Source: Paramecium sonneborni (lineage: Eukaryota > Ciliophora > Oligohymenophorea > Peniculida > Parameciidae). Taken from it: a DNA stretch of 64,000 nt. Below the pieces are notes generated by a model. It was not told the DNA's origin, ran no database searches, and saw nothing but the letters and a program-made list of their open reading frames with translations. Below are positions 13,330 to 27,827 of the stretch, in pieces. The stretch lies in NCBI GenBank assembly GCA_905182985.1, contig CAJJDN010000145.1:107394-171393 (forward strand). Direction: 5' to 3'. Numbering within the stretch: the first letter of the stretch is position 1; each line of letters starts with the position of its first letter. Made by a program: the position numbers and the translations under genes.

Positions 13330-16300
13330 ATGCAACATATACAATAATAGACACTAACCTTATAAATATTATTAGTAATTTTAGATAAATATTTAGAATA
13401 AAAATGATCAATTGCAAATGCCTTTACTTGACATTTTATATATTAAGAATAATGAAGGTAAATCATTGATTGAATTAATCTTATGTCAAATTGATAATTA
13501 TGAAATTATTTCATAAATAGTTTTAGGTTTTAATTTGACAGAAGATCATTTACAAGCTATTGCAATTCCGCTCTTTAGAAAATTGAAATTATTAAACTCT
13601 AATTTAAATGTTGAAAAAGCAATTAAGTTTTTAAAAGATATCAAATAAAAAAAAATTATCGAAATCATTTTAAATGTATCTAAAGATAGAGGAAATAGCA
13701 TTATAATTAAACATTTTAGAAATATATTTAATTATATTGATAAAAATAATAAAATGCATTTAAAATATTTAAAGATTCTATCTTAAATGACCTCTGGAGT
13801 AGAATCCTTTTAAATATTATAATAGGAATATATTAAAGCTTCAATAGAATTTAAACTAAACAATCTTATAATATCAAAAAAAATTAAAAAAGGAAATATG
13901 GAAGATTTATTAAAAATGAAATCTGAACTTTAGGAACTTAAAATTAACATTTTTCATTAAGTGGCTTTAAACAAAAAATGGGATATATTTAATCAATATT
14001 CAAATTGTCTAATATAAAATCCAAATATATCTTAATTTACTTCTTTTATGATGTTTTTTTAAAATGCTCCTTTTGATATGATTCTTAAATATATCTAATA
14101 ATATCCAAATTAACTTATATAAGGAATTGAATATTCTACTTCTTAGGGTTTAAATTTAATACATTGTCTTTGCTTAAATAAAAATGTATCTCAAATATTA
14201 GATAATAATTGTTTAGAAATAATGGATATTTTAAAAAACTAAAAGAATTTCAATTAGTTACTTCTATAACCTTATTAAGATTAAATACCTTTAATTTTTT
14301 ATCTAAATGTTTAGAAAATAGTTCATAAGAAATTTCTTGATTTTTTGGGTAAAAATCTAAAAAAGGATTTTGATTTTTATAAGTTAGATACATTAGCATA
14401 AATTTTAGGAGAAGAATTAAAATTTAGGGAAATAAAAAAATAACAAAAATCAATTAAATATCTTTAAAGGAAAAAGAAGCATGCTTTTAATTAAAATTAT
14501 TTTAAGTTAGAGTTAGAATTATAATAAGAATTAAAAGAATAATTTAACCTTTATTACTTACACTATGTTCAATTAATGAAAATTATGATTAAAAGAAAAT
14601 TTTCAATTGATTATTCTCATTTAAATGAGTTTTTTACTTTTACTTCTAATTTTCCTTATGATTTAGGAACCTCACATCATAGTTTTTTATAAATTGCTTT
14701 ACGAAATTTGAATGAAAATTTCATTTTATAAGAATTGAAAAAGTTTAATTTTTAGAATCATTTGAAATCTTACAAAAATGAATTAGAAAAATTAAATATA
14801 TAATTGCCTAAAGATTATTCATTAGAAGCTTAAATTTTAGTAAAATTAGTTTATTTAAAAATGGATATTGCAGATTAATCAAGTTAACTTCATAAAGAGA
14901 TTAATTAAATTATTTTGTAATAGCTTCAAAAAGATCCTAAACTTTTATGGGCAAGAATTTATGGAAACAGTCAAATAAAATATAAAGGATTTTCAACTAA
15001 TTTATATTAATTAATAAAATAACTTTTAGATGTACTTTTTATAAGGGATGTATTATTAATATCATTTTAAAATAATCTTGATTGTACATCTATTGACATT
15101 ATGAAGGAATTTGTATTTCAAGAATTACTATTAAAACAGGTTGCTACAAAAGAAATCGATTTAAGAGCATTTTCTGATAGTTTTCCTAGGTAAATACAAT
15201 TTAAGGAAGAAGTTATTGAAAAAAAAGTTAAGGTTAATTCAAAAACAAAATCTTTTTAAATTAAATTTTATATTTGGAGTTTAGGATTAGAAGAATCTTA
15301 ATCAAAAATGGATATTGGCTAATTTTATCTTTTTTTATAACATTTAGATAGAAAATGTATTTCGAAATTAATTAAGTGTTAAACTATAAAAATAACTATG
15401 AAATTATTATAGGTTCTTTTAGAATAAGAAATTACAATGCCTTTAATAAATGAAATAATTAATTTAAATCCTTAATATTTTATACCAAAAATTTGGTGGT
15501 TGACACAAAATTGTGATCTTAAAACATCACTAAAAATAATTTCGATAAAACATTAAATAAAACCAATCATTATATCTAAACTTAAAATTAATTAATTGGA
15601 TTTAATTTTTGATTGGTAAATGTATGGAATATAATTTAAGATTTTGAGATATTCAAAGCAACTCTTAATTCAATAAGATCTTTCTACAAAATCTTAACTT
15701 ATCATTTTTTAATTATTAAACAGATTATTATTTGTTACAGCATTAGCCATTGATGATTATTTTAATGTAGAATTATCAACATATTTAAAAAATTCTCAAG
15801 TTGATAAAAAAAAAGAAACTATTTCATAAATTTAATTACATATGATGATATAAAATTTAGCGTTGAAAAATATTCAACTTTTCATTGATTATTTTAATTT
15901 AGATGCTTATTCACTAATTTATATCCTAAGTTTAAATCATTTCTCAAATAATAATTTTTTTTCATATACTCCAAGTGAAGTGTTTTAAATTAATAAATTT
16001 AATTTTAATAATTAAGTTTAATAACTTTTAAAATTAGATTTTAAATACTAATAAGAAATTTGTCCAATTTTTATTTATCGAGAAAATAGATTAAATTAAA
16101 ATGAAGAACCAAGGGTTTTTTAGGTTAATGATGATATAGAATATGATAGACATAAAAAACCATATTGTATTCTTTTAATCAAGCATTTTAATTACGAAAC
16201 ATTTAGTATGTTTGATCAAAAATTAAGAACATCCCTCTATAGAAGATAAAATTTTTAAATAACTTTTGAAGAAATAAAAGATCAGAGAATAATAGAAATA

Positions 16301-19300
16301 TTAATTGATGATCTTATTCAAATATTGAGATAAGAATTCGAAATTCATTAAATAACCCATATTATTACAGATCCTTTAACTATTTCAATTAATAATAATT
16401 CAAATCTTGCTGAAATTTTATGTAGATGTTTGTCAAAGGAAGAACTAAAATTATCTAAATAATTGAGTTTAAATTTCTTAGAAAAATTGTCCCTTATTTC
16501 TAATTAAATGTGCATTCAGTATTTAGAAAAACTAACCTTAAAAAATTATGAATTCCTTCATGTTTATTATCAAGCATTAGCCAAAGAAAACATTCCCTTA
16601 TTAAATCATTTAATTAATTATTACCATGAAAATCAATTGTCAATGCCCTTTATTTACAATTACAAATATATTAGTTAAAATGTCAAAAATTATAAAAGAG
16701 CTTTATAAGAGAAATATTATTTAGTTTTAGATGTTAAATAATATTAACTGTTATATAATACTGTAAAATTAAACATTAATACAATTTTTAACCATATTTA
16801 AATGTTTATTTTACTTGGATATGTTGAATAACTTAAGTTTATAAGATAATAGCCAACTATTTAAGATCAGATCTAAAATTTTTACTTCGAATATTTGTTT
16901 GCAAAAAAAATGTGTATTGAAAATGATTTAGGAATAAGAGTTAACTTATTTTCAGGTGATATTATAAAAAAATAATTTTAATTAGAATTATTCTTTTTGA
17001 AAAAATTCAAAAGAACAAGTGAAAAGTTTTGTATATTCTCATTTTCCAAACAAATTTGCTCTTTTAACTTTTATTAATAGAAAATTGATTATTTAGAGAC
17101 ATTCTAAATTCTTGATTAAATTATGGGAAATTCAAAAGAATAATCTTAATAATTAACTTAATTTAATGAACTTTATAGTTTAATTATTAATCCTTAAGCA
17201 AAATAAATTACACTTTAAAAAGAATTAATCTAATTTATCTCTAAATTAATTATGAAAGCTAAAAAATTAAATAAATTTATTTTAGATCGCTATGATGAAT
17301 ATATTTCGTTATTTAATATAAATTCAAAGAATGTAGAAATTATTTTTGATTTTAGAAAACCAAAATAAGCTTTTTTAAAGTTTATTACCTAAATACTAAT
17401 TCAATATATTTCATTAATTAAAGAAAAAAAAAGCACGACCTTGAAAGATTATGAAAAATTAACTGAATATATTTTAAAATACCAAATAAAAAATGAAAAA
17501 TTAATTGAATGTTTATAATTGGGACTTTAAAATTACTATTTAACTAAATTAGATAATACAACATTATTTTATGTATAAAACAAAGTAAATTTATTACCGA
17601 AAAATGACTACAATTTTTCAAAAAATTCCCATTTCTATAATAGATATAATGTAATTAAAAAAATAATGAATTTAGATGAAATTAATCTTGAAAAAATGAC
17701 CCCTATATAAGTTTTTCTTAGTAAAGGTAAAGTAGATCATATATTTTAAATAAATTATTCAAATTCAAATTTAATGGCTGCTTTAATTAGTAATAACTTT
17801 AATACTATCTAAACAATTTTGAAAAAACATTAAAATCCTTAAAAAATATGCTCAGACTTTAACTTATTTCATTATATGATAATTTTTTAAAATGAAAAAA
17901 ATATTATCTCATTTTTTCATGAATATATAGAAAATTATATACAAGATATCAATAAATTAATGATTTTTTAAAATGAATCAATTCTCTAAACTATTGTTTT
18001 ATAAAGAAAATGTAAAATTTTCGATTTAATAATAAACTAATATTTATTAAGATTGACTGATAGCTAAACTCATTTAAAAATTATTCAGCAGCACTTATAA
18101 ATGAAAGTACAATAATCTGATTTTATGATTTATTAATTGGGAATTTGCTAAAAATCTTATTTTATTGTAGATTATCTTGATGGGATCATTTAAGCAGATG
18201 AAATACAACAACTAATTTCTTCAGTAAATTTAAATTTAGTATAAAACTTGTTAAATTCATAATAAGGAGTAAATAAATTTAATAAATTTACTAAATACTA
18301 CATAGATAGCTTATAACATGTTTTATAATCTAACTTAAGTCAAAAAAAAGTAGAAAAATAAAATAAAGATACTAAATAAATGAAAATTGTTGGAGTTTAG
18401 AAATAATTTATGATTAAAATAAAAAAACATAATAAATTACTTAATCTTCTAGAAATTGAACTTGCTTGTATTTATAAGATATTTGGATTTAACAAATTTA
18501 TCTTGAAATATTTAAAAAAAAACTAAAAATTTTTTTCTTTATTTGAAAATGATCCATAAGACATATTAATTGCTATTGATACATGCAAAGGTCATCCAAA
18601 ATTAATTGAATTTTATTTGAATAATTTTTCATAATAAGACTTCAAAGCAAACTTAGAATAAATTGTTAAATAATGTTAAAAATTTTATCTTATATAGGAT
18701 CCTATATTTTATAAATCAATAATTACTTTTCCAGAATAATTTATTAATATATTGAATCCATCTGATTATAATTTAGAAATATGTTTATTATTATCTGCTA
18801 AATTAAAATAAACAAAAATATTAGAAAATTTTATTAAAAATTAACTTCAATTATAATAAACATAATCATAGAATTTAGAAAGAATAGATTTTATTTAGGA
18901 AAATTATTTATTTATGATGAGCTTATTTTTAAACGATTTTTCACTTCCAATATTAAAAACAGGTTACTAGCATATCAGTGTTGAATTACTTGTAAAAAGT
19001 CTAAAATTTTTGGAATAAAATTTTGAATAGGAATTTGAAAAATTATCAAATGAAGGTTTAAATTATGTTATTAATTTATTGGATAAAGAAATTATAATAA
19101 ATAACTAAAATACATTTTAAGAATATATAAATTCAAATGATAGAGGATATTCTATAATTAGAGGAATGCTTTTGATTTAATAAATAGAAGTCAACGTACA
19201 TTTTTTTCTATTTAAATTACCTAAATGGGCAAACTTTTCAAATAAAGTTGAAATTAGTTTTGATAACATTCCGATTATGTTTAATAATTAGAATTATATT

Positions 19301-22300
19301 TTACCTTTAAAATTTAACAATGATGTACTTGAATTAAATGAATTATTGATAAATGAATTTATACCTGTTTTAAAATAATTAAAATATGAAAGAATTATGA
19401 ACGAAGAATTAATTAAATTTGAAGATTTTAAATAAAAATGGCCTTAATACGATTTTTAATTACTAATAAATAATATTAATATTGCCTAAATACCTTTCTA
19501 TTGTTTGGAAAATTTGGATGAACTTAATCTCAAATAAGAGATTATAAATTAGGAAAATTAAAAAGAAAAGGCTAATTTTTATGAAAATATCATATTTTTT
19601 AAAAGTTTGTTAAATCCTTTAGAAAATAGTGATGAAAATCATTTTATAAATGATTTGTAAGCACCTCACAAAAATTTAGATTTTGATGAAAGTACTATAT
19701 AAGAATCTAAGTATATTTAAAAATACTAAAACCAATAAAATAAGTTAAGTTAAAATAAATTAAGAAAAAAAGTACAAATCATAAAAGAGTTCTTGCCAAT
19801 AAATAAATATAAATCTAGATTTACTAATATATAGAATATGATATTGATAGAATTTTATCATTATTATTATCCTCAAACAACAGTTATATTACTTTAACCA
19901 TTATCTAAAAAAGAATATTATGAATAGTATAATCCAAAAGCAATATTACAATTATTAATTTATAAGTTTAAATAGTATCATGATAATGTAAAAGAACTAA
20001 TTAAATCATAATAATATGAAAAATGGAAGATTAATTTACCTTATTATATTGAAAATGATTAGTTTATTTATTAAGAAATCTTATTCATACCTTATTCTAT
20101 TTAATTTATTCTTTTTAAATTTTAAGAGCTTGTTCATGATGTTAGGAAATTAAATGATGATGAGAGAAAATTAACTGAGTATGATTCAAATTTAATAAAA
20201 TGGAGAATAAATGTTATTTCAGTACTTGAAGTTTTAGTAAAATCTATTTTAGAATCTTCATTTTTAGAAAATAAATGTGTTGATATTTTTTCAATAATAG
20301 ACTCTATTTGTTAATGGAAAAATTTGCAATAAATTCTTTTTTAAATTATCTATAATAATTTAATATCTGTACAAATCACAACCAAATTATTTTAAATAAT
20401 ATATGTAGAATTTAAGGAAGAAAAATCTAGCTATTTAAATGAGACTTAAAATGATAGTTTTCATATTTTGGATTAAATATTTTAATTTGAAAAAACTGAA
20501 TACTAAATTTATCAAAAAATATTAATTATAACTTTAAATGTATTTGTGAGAAAAGACGTAAATTTAAAGACTTATGTTCAACTCAATAAGTAATAAAGAA
20601 ATTTATATAATAAATAATCTAAAGCTTTAGAAAATAGTTTTAATCTATATAATGTAATTAATGATTCTGATTTTTATTTCGATATATTTTCACCTCCTGA
20701 GTTTATTGAATATTTTTTTAATCGATAATAAATTGATAAATATATAAATGATTTATCCATTAGGCTAAATAGATTTATGAATAAGGATGTTGTTTTAATT
20801 GTTAATTATACTTAATTAAAAGATTTATATGAAAATTAAATATTAGAAATTAAAAAGATCTCAGATAGAAGAGTGATGTTATAGAAATAATATGAAATTC
20901 AAAGTGAATTATTAAGATTAAAAGATTTTTTTATTTCTAAAGTTGAAAATTCATTATTTGAATAATTGCAGAGTTAATCTTTTGAATAATTATTTGAAGT
21001 TTATTTATCAATTTTACTGTAATCTCTTAGATAAAATAATTAATTTTTGTAATCAACTTAATCGAATGTTCGAAGGATTATTAAAGCTACTAAAAGTAAA
21101 GTTATTGAAAGAATGGCTTAATTTTCAGAATACAATTTCTTAAGATTTTAATTTGGATTCTAACTTACACCAACTTATTATTAATAAAGAGCAAAAATTG
21201 GAGATATATGTTTTGTTTGTTTTTTAAAGAATGGTAAACTTACAATTGAGCCATATTAATTAATTCGGATTAAAGATTCTGAATTTTCATTTTTTTCACT
21301 TTAAAATTAACGTAGAGCTTTGACTCAAGAATAAATTGATGACCAATTTAGATTTGATGCCAAGTAGAAATAATATGGTTTTGAGATGATTTTGGAATTA
21401 ATTTTGGAAGAAATTATTTCTTTAATATGGTTTACTCCTTAATGGCCTAATGAATAAAATTTTTCGAGTGAAATATTGAATTTATTTTTTTTGGATTAAA
21501 ATTCCAATCTTTTGGCATGCCATGAAAAAAAATTTTTACATAAAATGTAAATACTTTAATAAATAGAAAATGAATAATAAAAACAAATATTTTTAGATGA
21601 TTTTTTAGGGTAAAATTTAATACCATCCTATGCATAATTTTTAGTAACTTAAATCATTCCAATTATTCCAAATTAAATTAATTATAATTTTAAATTTAAT
21701 GATTAAAAACAATAATGTTTTGTTAAAGAAAATAATGAAATATTTATAACAATATCTAATGATGATTTTATTTTGGATAAATTATCATTTGGTAATTATA
21801 ACACTGCATGCTATTTTGATTCAAAATAAAAATTATAAAAATACTTAAAAAAACTCAATAAATTTGCTCATCAAATATAAGGAATGTCTAAATTAATTTT
21901 AAAAATCTGTTTTGAAGATGAATTAAATAAAAATCCTCAATTTTATTTAAGCTAATTTTTCCATCATATTAATATATTTGAAGAGTTTGAATTAGGATTC
22001 TAAGAATTTTGTAATGAAATTCAAATTTCTTAAATCAATAATTCTCTTTAGTAATTATTTGATGTATCTTCATTCACACAACTTAAATAAAAAATATTTT
22101 GTTAAATAGTTAAATAGATAGAATTTCATTTTAAGTTAAATTAAAACGATGAGAAAATCAAATTGGAAAATGGTAATTTAAGTCTGTATATGTATTTATT
22201 GTCTAATGACCCAAAATCTCAAAATCTCTTAATATCTGATATTAGTTATTTTTTCTCGAAAATGATTATTCAACATGAATAGTTTGGAATCAGTCATTTA

Positions 22301-25232
22301 ATAATTTTAGATTAATTCTATGATATCCAAATTTTAGATCAGCCTTCACCTGATCAATATAAAAGTATGGCAAATACAATTCTTTTAATAAGATATTTAT
22401 TTTAATTAATTTAATTAAAGTAAAATCAATAATAGAATATCAAAGTTACCTTTATATTATAAATTAATCCATCTAATAAAAGATTTTATGAATTTCAAAT
22501 ATAAAATAGTTAAATAATCTTATATTATAATTGTTTAAAAGATTTTAGTCTTGAAGTATTTCTTTTAGATTATTTAAATAATTTCAAATTTTAAGGAGAG
22601 GTATAATATGAAAATTTAATAAATGATAATTATTTATTAAATTGTTAAATACTACATAAATAGATTATATTTAAAGATAATTTATATTACCCATAAATAA
22701 AAAAAGAAGACAAAAACTTATATATCTCAAAAGATTTTTCCTAATTTTAAATTTTAGATGGGAAATTAGATCCATAAGAATAGGAAAAAGGGATAATCAT
22801 CTTTTAAAATAAGGGTATTTACTAAAAAATTATTACATTTAAAAGTAATTAGAAATATATGCCATTATAAAAATATTTTAAATAAATTGAGAATAAATAA
22901 ATTTATGGATAAATATTTTATTTTTTAGTTTCTGGAATAAATGAAAAGTATGATCTAGACACTTAATTAAATACCTTATAAGTAAGATTTAATGCTAACA
23001 AAAAAAAAATATAACATTTTTTGAATCATTATTAACGAAATACTCATAAACTAAAAGTAAATACAAAATTAATTACAACAAATATTGCTATGGTAGAATT
23101 GATAGTTAATGGAGTAGAATCTGTTAAGATTAAATCAAAATCACCATAATTATTAATAAGTACCTTAAAGAATTAGAATTACACAAAATCAACTATTATC
23201 TAATTTAAACCTATAAAAATAGCAAATTAAAATTAAAATCTTTTAGATCATATTGGCATTTTAATTGAATAATCAAAAGAAAATTAGATTTATAAGCCTA
23301 TTGAATTTCGTTAAAAAATTTAAAATAATTTATTAGAGGAAAATTAGAAATTGATCAAATTTTTATTAAAAGGAATGGGTTAAAAAGTAGAATTTATATA
23401 GAAAAGTAATTTATTAAATAAATAAATTGATTTAATTGAAATTTAAAATGTTAATACTATTTCTTATTTGAATTCTAATTAAATAAGTGTAGCTTCATTA
23501 TGTGGTTAAAAGAGAACAGATTTCTTAGAGTTTTTAGAAATTTCAGATAATTAAATCCATTATGAAAATGGAATATTTGTGCATTCTTAATTTTAATAGA
23601 TTAAAATTTATCCATAAATATTTAAAGAAACTTTAGGATTAAAATTTTAATGGCAGCCTACAATTAAAGGAATCTATAATTTATTTTTAGGAGGTTTAAA
23701 AATAAATGGTCAATTTATAGTATTGGCAAATAAAATTGATTCTAAAAGATGCACAATAAAATTAATAGAAGATACAAAAAATATTAGATTATATTAAAAA
23801 ATAAAATTTGCTATAAAATTACGAGATCATTTGAATAATATATATGGTGATATTGAATAAAGATTAAATGAAATATAACCTAAAGTTGAAACAATAAGTG
23901 AATTTTCAGAAGAAAAGATTGAGATTAATGGTCCAAATAAAGAAGGAGAAATAACATTATAAGTAAGTTTTTCTTAAAAAGAGAATGTCGAACATCAACC
24001 TGAAGATGTTTAAGTAAAAGTCTCTATATTAGATAAATATTTATCAAGTAATTCTAATATTAATTTTAGATTAATTTCATTTGGAAGGTTTAACATTAGA
24101 GATGAGGATTATAAAATATTATGAAAAGCTTAAAAGTCCAAAAGTAGAAAAAGTATTTAAAATAGATCGAGCTTAATTTCCAAATGAAATACTTAAATTA
24201 GCAAAAGATAAATTTTAATGTATTATGAAAATTAAGTTTGTTAATGAAGAAGGCAGTGATGATGGAGGATTAAGGAGAGAATTTTATAATAAAGTTGGTT
24301 AAATGATAAAAAGTCCTATTTTTGGATTTTTTAAAAAAAACAAAAAGAGTTAAACTTATTTTTTTTCAAGTTAATTTAATTAAAATTAAAATAGAAAATA
24401 ATATGCATTAATATTTGGAAAGGTATAAATATAGTAAAATATATATTTTAGTTAATAGCAAATTCAATAATAAATAAAGAAATTATAGGTGTAAAATTTG
24501 CTCCTTAATTTTGGAAATTGATTTTTAATAAACCAATATCATATGAAGATTTAGAAGGTATAATGGAAGAGAATGAATTTTAAAATTATATAAATTTAAA
24601 TTAGATGCAAAATGACGATATAGAAATGCTCTATCTTAATTTTGAAATTACTAAAGGGGAAAAAACTATTTAATTAGTTCCAAACGGAAATTAAATTAAT
24701 CTTACAGCTTAAAATAGAGATCAATATTTATAATTAATAGCTAAATATTATATATGTGATGAATTTTAAGAAATTATTTAAGAGTTAAAAGATGGTTTTG
24801 AATCTGTCTTAAAAATTGATGTATAAATATTGTGTTATTCAATAGTTATTAAATGATTGTTTTGATGTTACAGAAATGCATACATTAACTGAAGGAGCTG
24901 ATAATATTTAACCCTAATAAGTATTAGATTTAGTAAAATTTGAAGGAGGTTCAGATTAAATGGAGTCTTTTTTTAAGAAATTCATTTTGTCATTAGATGA
25001 GATTGAATTGCGTGATTTCTTATAATTCACAACTGGTTCTCCTTAATTACCTTGGAATGCTAAACCTACCATTTAGATTGAATTTTCAAAATAAGCAAAA
25101 GAAACTAATTTACCTAAATCATCAACATGTTTTTACAAATTGACTATTCCTTACTATTAGAGTTATGAGGATTTTAAAAAAAAAATGGAGATAGCAATTG
25201 AAAATGGTTAAGAAGGATTTGGATAATATTGA
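13330..25232 (+). CDS. giant HECT-domain E3 ubiquitin ligase
   Basis: A 3,934-aa protein in one frame once four introns are removed: 13375-13396 (22 nt), 24048-24069 (22), 24423-24451 (29) and 24821-24845 (25). The exon sum is an exact multiple of three. Most of the protein is long helical sequence of unknown fold. About 300 residues before the HECT domain is a segment resembling a filamin/Ig-type repeat (FAIKLRDHLNNIYGDIE, then EITLQVSFSQ). The C-terminal 350 residues are a HECT domain: KIKFVNEEGSDDGGLRREF, a segment IIGVKFAPQFWKLI, LTEGADNI, FTTGSPQLPW and the active-site loop KSSTCFYKL. The catalytic Cys is encoded at 25128-25130, 33 residues from the end, as usual for the family. It forms a thioester with ubiquitin and passes it to substrates. 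Start choice: ATG plus first intron join in frame; the upstream frame is also open, so the start could lie further 5'. Confidence 0.88.
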
Positions 25233-25256
25233 GTAATATCATTATAAGAATTTATA

Positions 25257-25844
25257 TCAAATATTATTGTTATTAATTAATAAATATTTCAACAATATAC
25301 TCATTAAAATACTAAAAATTAGAATTCTACCTAATAATAAAATAGACTTATTATTTTATTAATATGAATTTCTAGGAATATTTGAATGCTAAAATAAAAG
25401 TGGCTTTATCTAATTAAAATAATGAATATGGTTTTATTTATTAATAATTAAAAGTTTTTTAATCTATCTTAATATTGGTATACTTTTTAATAAAGTTATC
25501 TCTTTTTATAATTTTTTGGATTAATATTCCTTATTATTAAATTCTAATAACCATAGATTTTAAGTAAAATCATCTAGAATATTAGCAAAATCTTCTCTTT
25601 GACCTAAGCTAAATTAGAAAGCAATTTCTTATATTAATCTTATTACAACTTTAACTCTGTCTTTAATTTCTAAAAATGTTATAATCATATTAAGATGATG
25701 AGAATGACGTAATATCAAACAAAAAAAACAAAAGAAACCTTTATGTTCACAATGATTGCATATACATATGCCATATGGGAAATATCCATCATAAATGCAC
25801 AAATGTTAGATTGTTTCAGACTTTTTGTAATTTTTCTTTTTCAT
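25257..25844 (-). CDS. small Cys/His-rich (putative zinc-binding) protein
   Basis: Minus frame from ATG at 25844 to TGA at 25257-25259, 195 aa if unspliced. Near the N-terminus, GICICNHCEHKGFFCFFC followed by RHSHH gives paired Cys and His residues spaced like a small zinc module similar to a degenerate B-box. The middle is helical (FLEIKDRVKVVIRLIQE). The C-terminus is hydrophobic and less certain; a short GTAGAA...TTTAG intron there is possible. It converges on the HECT gene with 24 bases between stop codons and diverges from the next gene with 54 bases between starts. Function not recognised. Confidence 0.6.
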
Positions 25845-25898
25845 GTAAATTAATGATATAAAAATAATTAAAAATAGATTGATTGATTTCAATAATAG

Positions 25899-27305
25899 AT
25901 GATGTACTCAAATAAAAATAATTTGATTCCTAAACCAGCATTACCGAAATTAAAAATCCCAAGTTAATCAAAATAATTACTAATTTCATCATAAAGATCA
26001 AAATTTAATGATGAAAGAAAATTAGAAACAATAGTAGAAAAAAGAAAATTTTAAAAGCAATTAATTGATGTATTTATTCCTTTACATGATGATGCTTAAT
26101 AAAGTATAATAAATTCTGATTTTTCAAGAAATGATCTCTTAAAACATTATAAATAATTACCTTCAAAACCTACTTTATTATTTGAGAAAGCTTTAAAAGG
26201 TCTTCATCCACTTTAATAGAGTGAATATAGGAGTAAAGAGTTAAAAAAATTAGAGAAGAAGGTTAAAGTTATAAATGATAGAAATCCGTTGTAGGATTCA
26301 TGGAAATCTCCATTTTTATCATAACCTAGATTATATAAGTCTTCTAGAACAGATGAAATGAGTGTTTCATAAGAGATGGAATAAAATGCATAGAATGTAG
26401 TATTATTAAATGAAAATTTAAAAGGATTTGGATCAAGATTAAGAACATATTTAGACTATGATAAAAATACAATTTTTGAGAGATAAAAAGGGAATCCAAA
26501 ATATTTATATAGAGATAATTATGTAAGAATGATAAAAAATAATACAACAAAAGAATTAGATTTAGTTAAAGAATGGAATTTATTAATAAATTATGATAAA
26601 TTAATAGTATGTACTGGTTTTCAAAGACCAGTGATAAGATTATAATAATTTGGTACAATATCTTCAATCAGTCATTATTAGAGTATATAAGATTTTCATA
26701 AGAGAAATTTAAAGTAGACAAATAATTAACCTACACCTAATTCTTAAATATCACCTTAATTTATAGTTAAAAATTCAAGATAAAGTAATTCAAGCGAACC
26801 AATAGATTTTGGTAAATCTAATTAAGTATTATTGGATGTATCAGAAGTTGAAAAGATTTAGGATGATGTTTAAATAAGGAAAGATACATTTTTAACTTAT
26901 TGTTAAGTATTTTGGGATTTGATAAGAAAAGAAGATGAAATAGTAGAAAGAGTAGTATGGGCATTTTGTAAAAGTGATTAATTTACATTCACTTAATTTA
27001 AACATTTCTATAAATTGATAGTATTTTAAGAAGGAACATTTGAAGAATATATTAAATTTACATTTGATTTCTTTATGGGATCAGATCGAAATGATATTCC
27101 ATTCACAGAAATACAAGGTTTATTAAGATTATTAGCATAAAGAATAGATGGTAAAGATCATGTTTTAAGTGATTAAATTTTAATGGATATTGTTAATTAA
27201 ATTCATAGACCATAAGTAATCTCTAAAGATACCTTATAATAATTGATATTTGAAGACAAGATTCCTCCAACTGTGATAGTAAAGATGGTCTATGAATAAA
27301 CATGA
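25899..27305 (+). CDS. unknown protein with EF-hand-like C-terminal half
   Basis: Uninterrupted frame of 468 aa from ATG ATG at 25899 to TGA at 27303-27305, no intron needed. The N-terminal 300 residues are charged and Asn/Ser/Lys/Gln-rich, probably disordered, with repeated SPF/SQ stretches. From about residue 330 the sequence turns into compact helices: CQVFWDLIRKEDEIVERVVW, FTFTQFKHFYKLIVF, EEYIKFTFDFFMGSDRNDIP followed by FTEIQGLLRLLA. The last resembles an EF-hand helix-loop-helix with acidic loop residues, so a calcium-sensor-like domain is an inference. It lies head-to-head with the small zinc protein (54 bases between starts), suggesting a shared bidirectional promoter. Confidence 0.7.
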
Positions 27306-27351
27306 TAAAAGTGTGATTTATTAAATTTTATATTAACGACTACAATCAATA

Positions 27352-27827
27352 ATGTATCAATAATTACAAAAAGAAGAGTTAGTCGAATTTAGAAATTATG
27401 TTCGAGAAGTAACATAAGCAAAACTAAATTAAACTGTAGAGAAAACTCAAAAAAGAAACAATGCTTAAAAATAATTAGAATTTATTCTTAAAAGCACATA
27501 ATTACGTTAAACAATTTAAAAGCCTGAAATTACTAAATAAATTTAAAGGGTGAATTATGAACAATCTTACATTCCAAGATCTTCATCTTAACCTTTTGTA
27601 TATTTTGATTCTAATTGTTGGAAAGAAACATTAAACTCATTTACTAAATAATAAAAAGCATACGTGAGTTTATCAGAAATGCTCAGAATTGCAAATGGAT
27701 TTAATTTGATGAATAAAAATGAAATAAATGATTTGAATTGCAAGTATAATAATTTATAATTAGTTATTTGCATTGTTTACATGAATTAGATTTAACAATA
27801 ACAACATTATTAAAAAGAATTGATTGA
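27352..27827 (+). CDS. small coiled-coil protein, unknown
   Basis: ATG at 27352; one 20-nt intron (GTATAATAATTTATAATTAG, about 27748-27767) restores a frame ending HELDLTITTLLKRID at TGA 27825-27827, giving 151 aa. The N-terminal half is helical with charged heptads (LQKEELVEFRNYVREV, AQKQLEFILKS) and is likely a coiled coil. A middle segment SYIPRSSSQPFVYFDSNCW is more conserved-looking. Only 46 bases separate it from the preceding gene. The block from 27439 onward is duplicated after the N at 28741, so this copy is the complete one. No family recognised. Confidence 0.6.

Noticed and set aside
24100..24160. Programmed +1 frameshift in the HECT gene
   Set aside because: A 22-nt intron just upstream (24048-24069) restores the frame and gives family-like sequence; no frameshift is needed.
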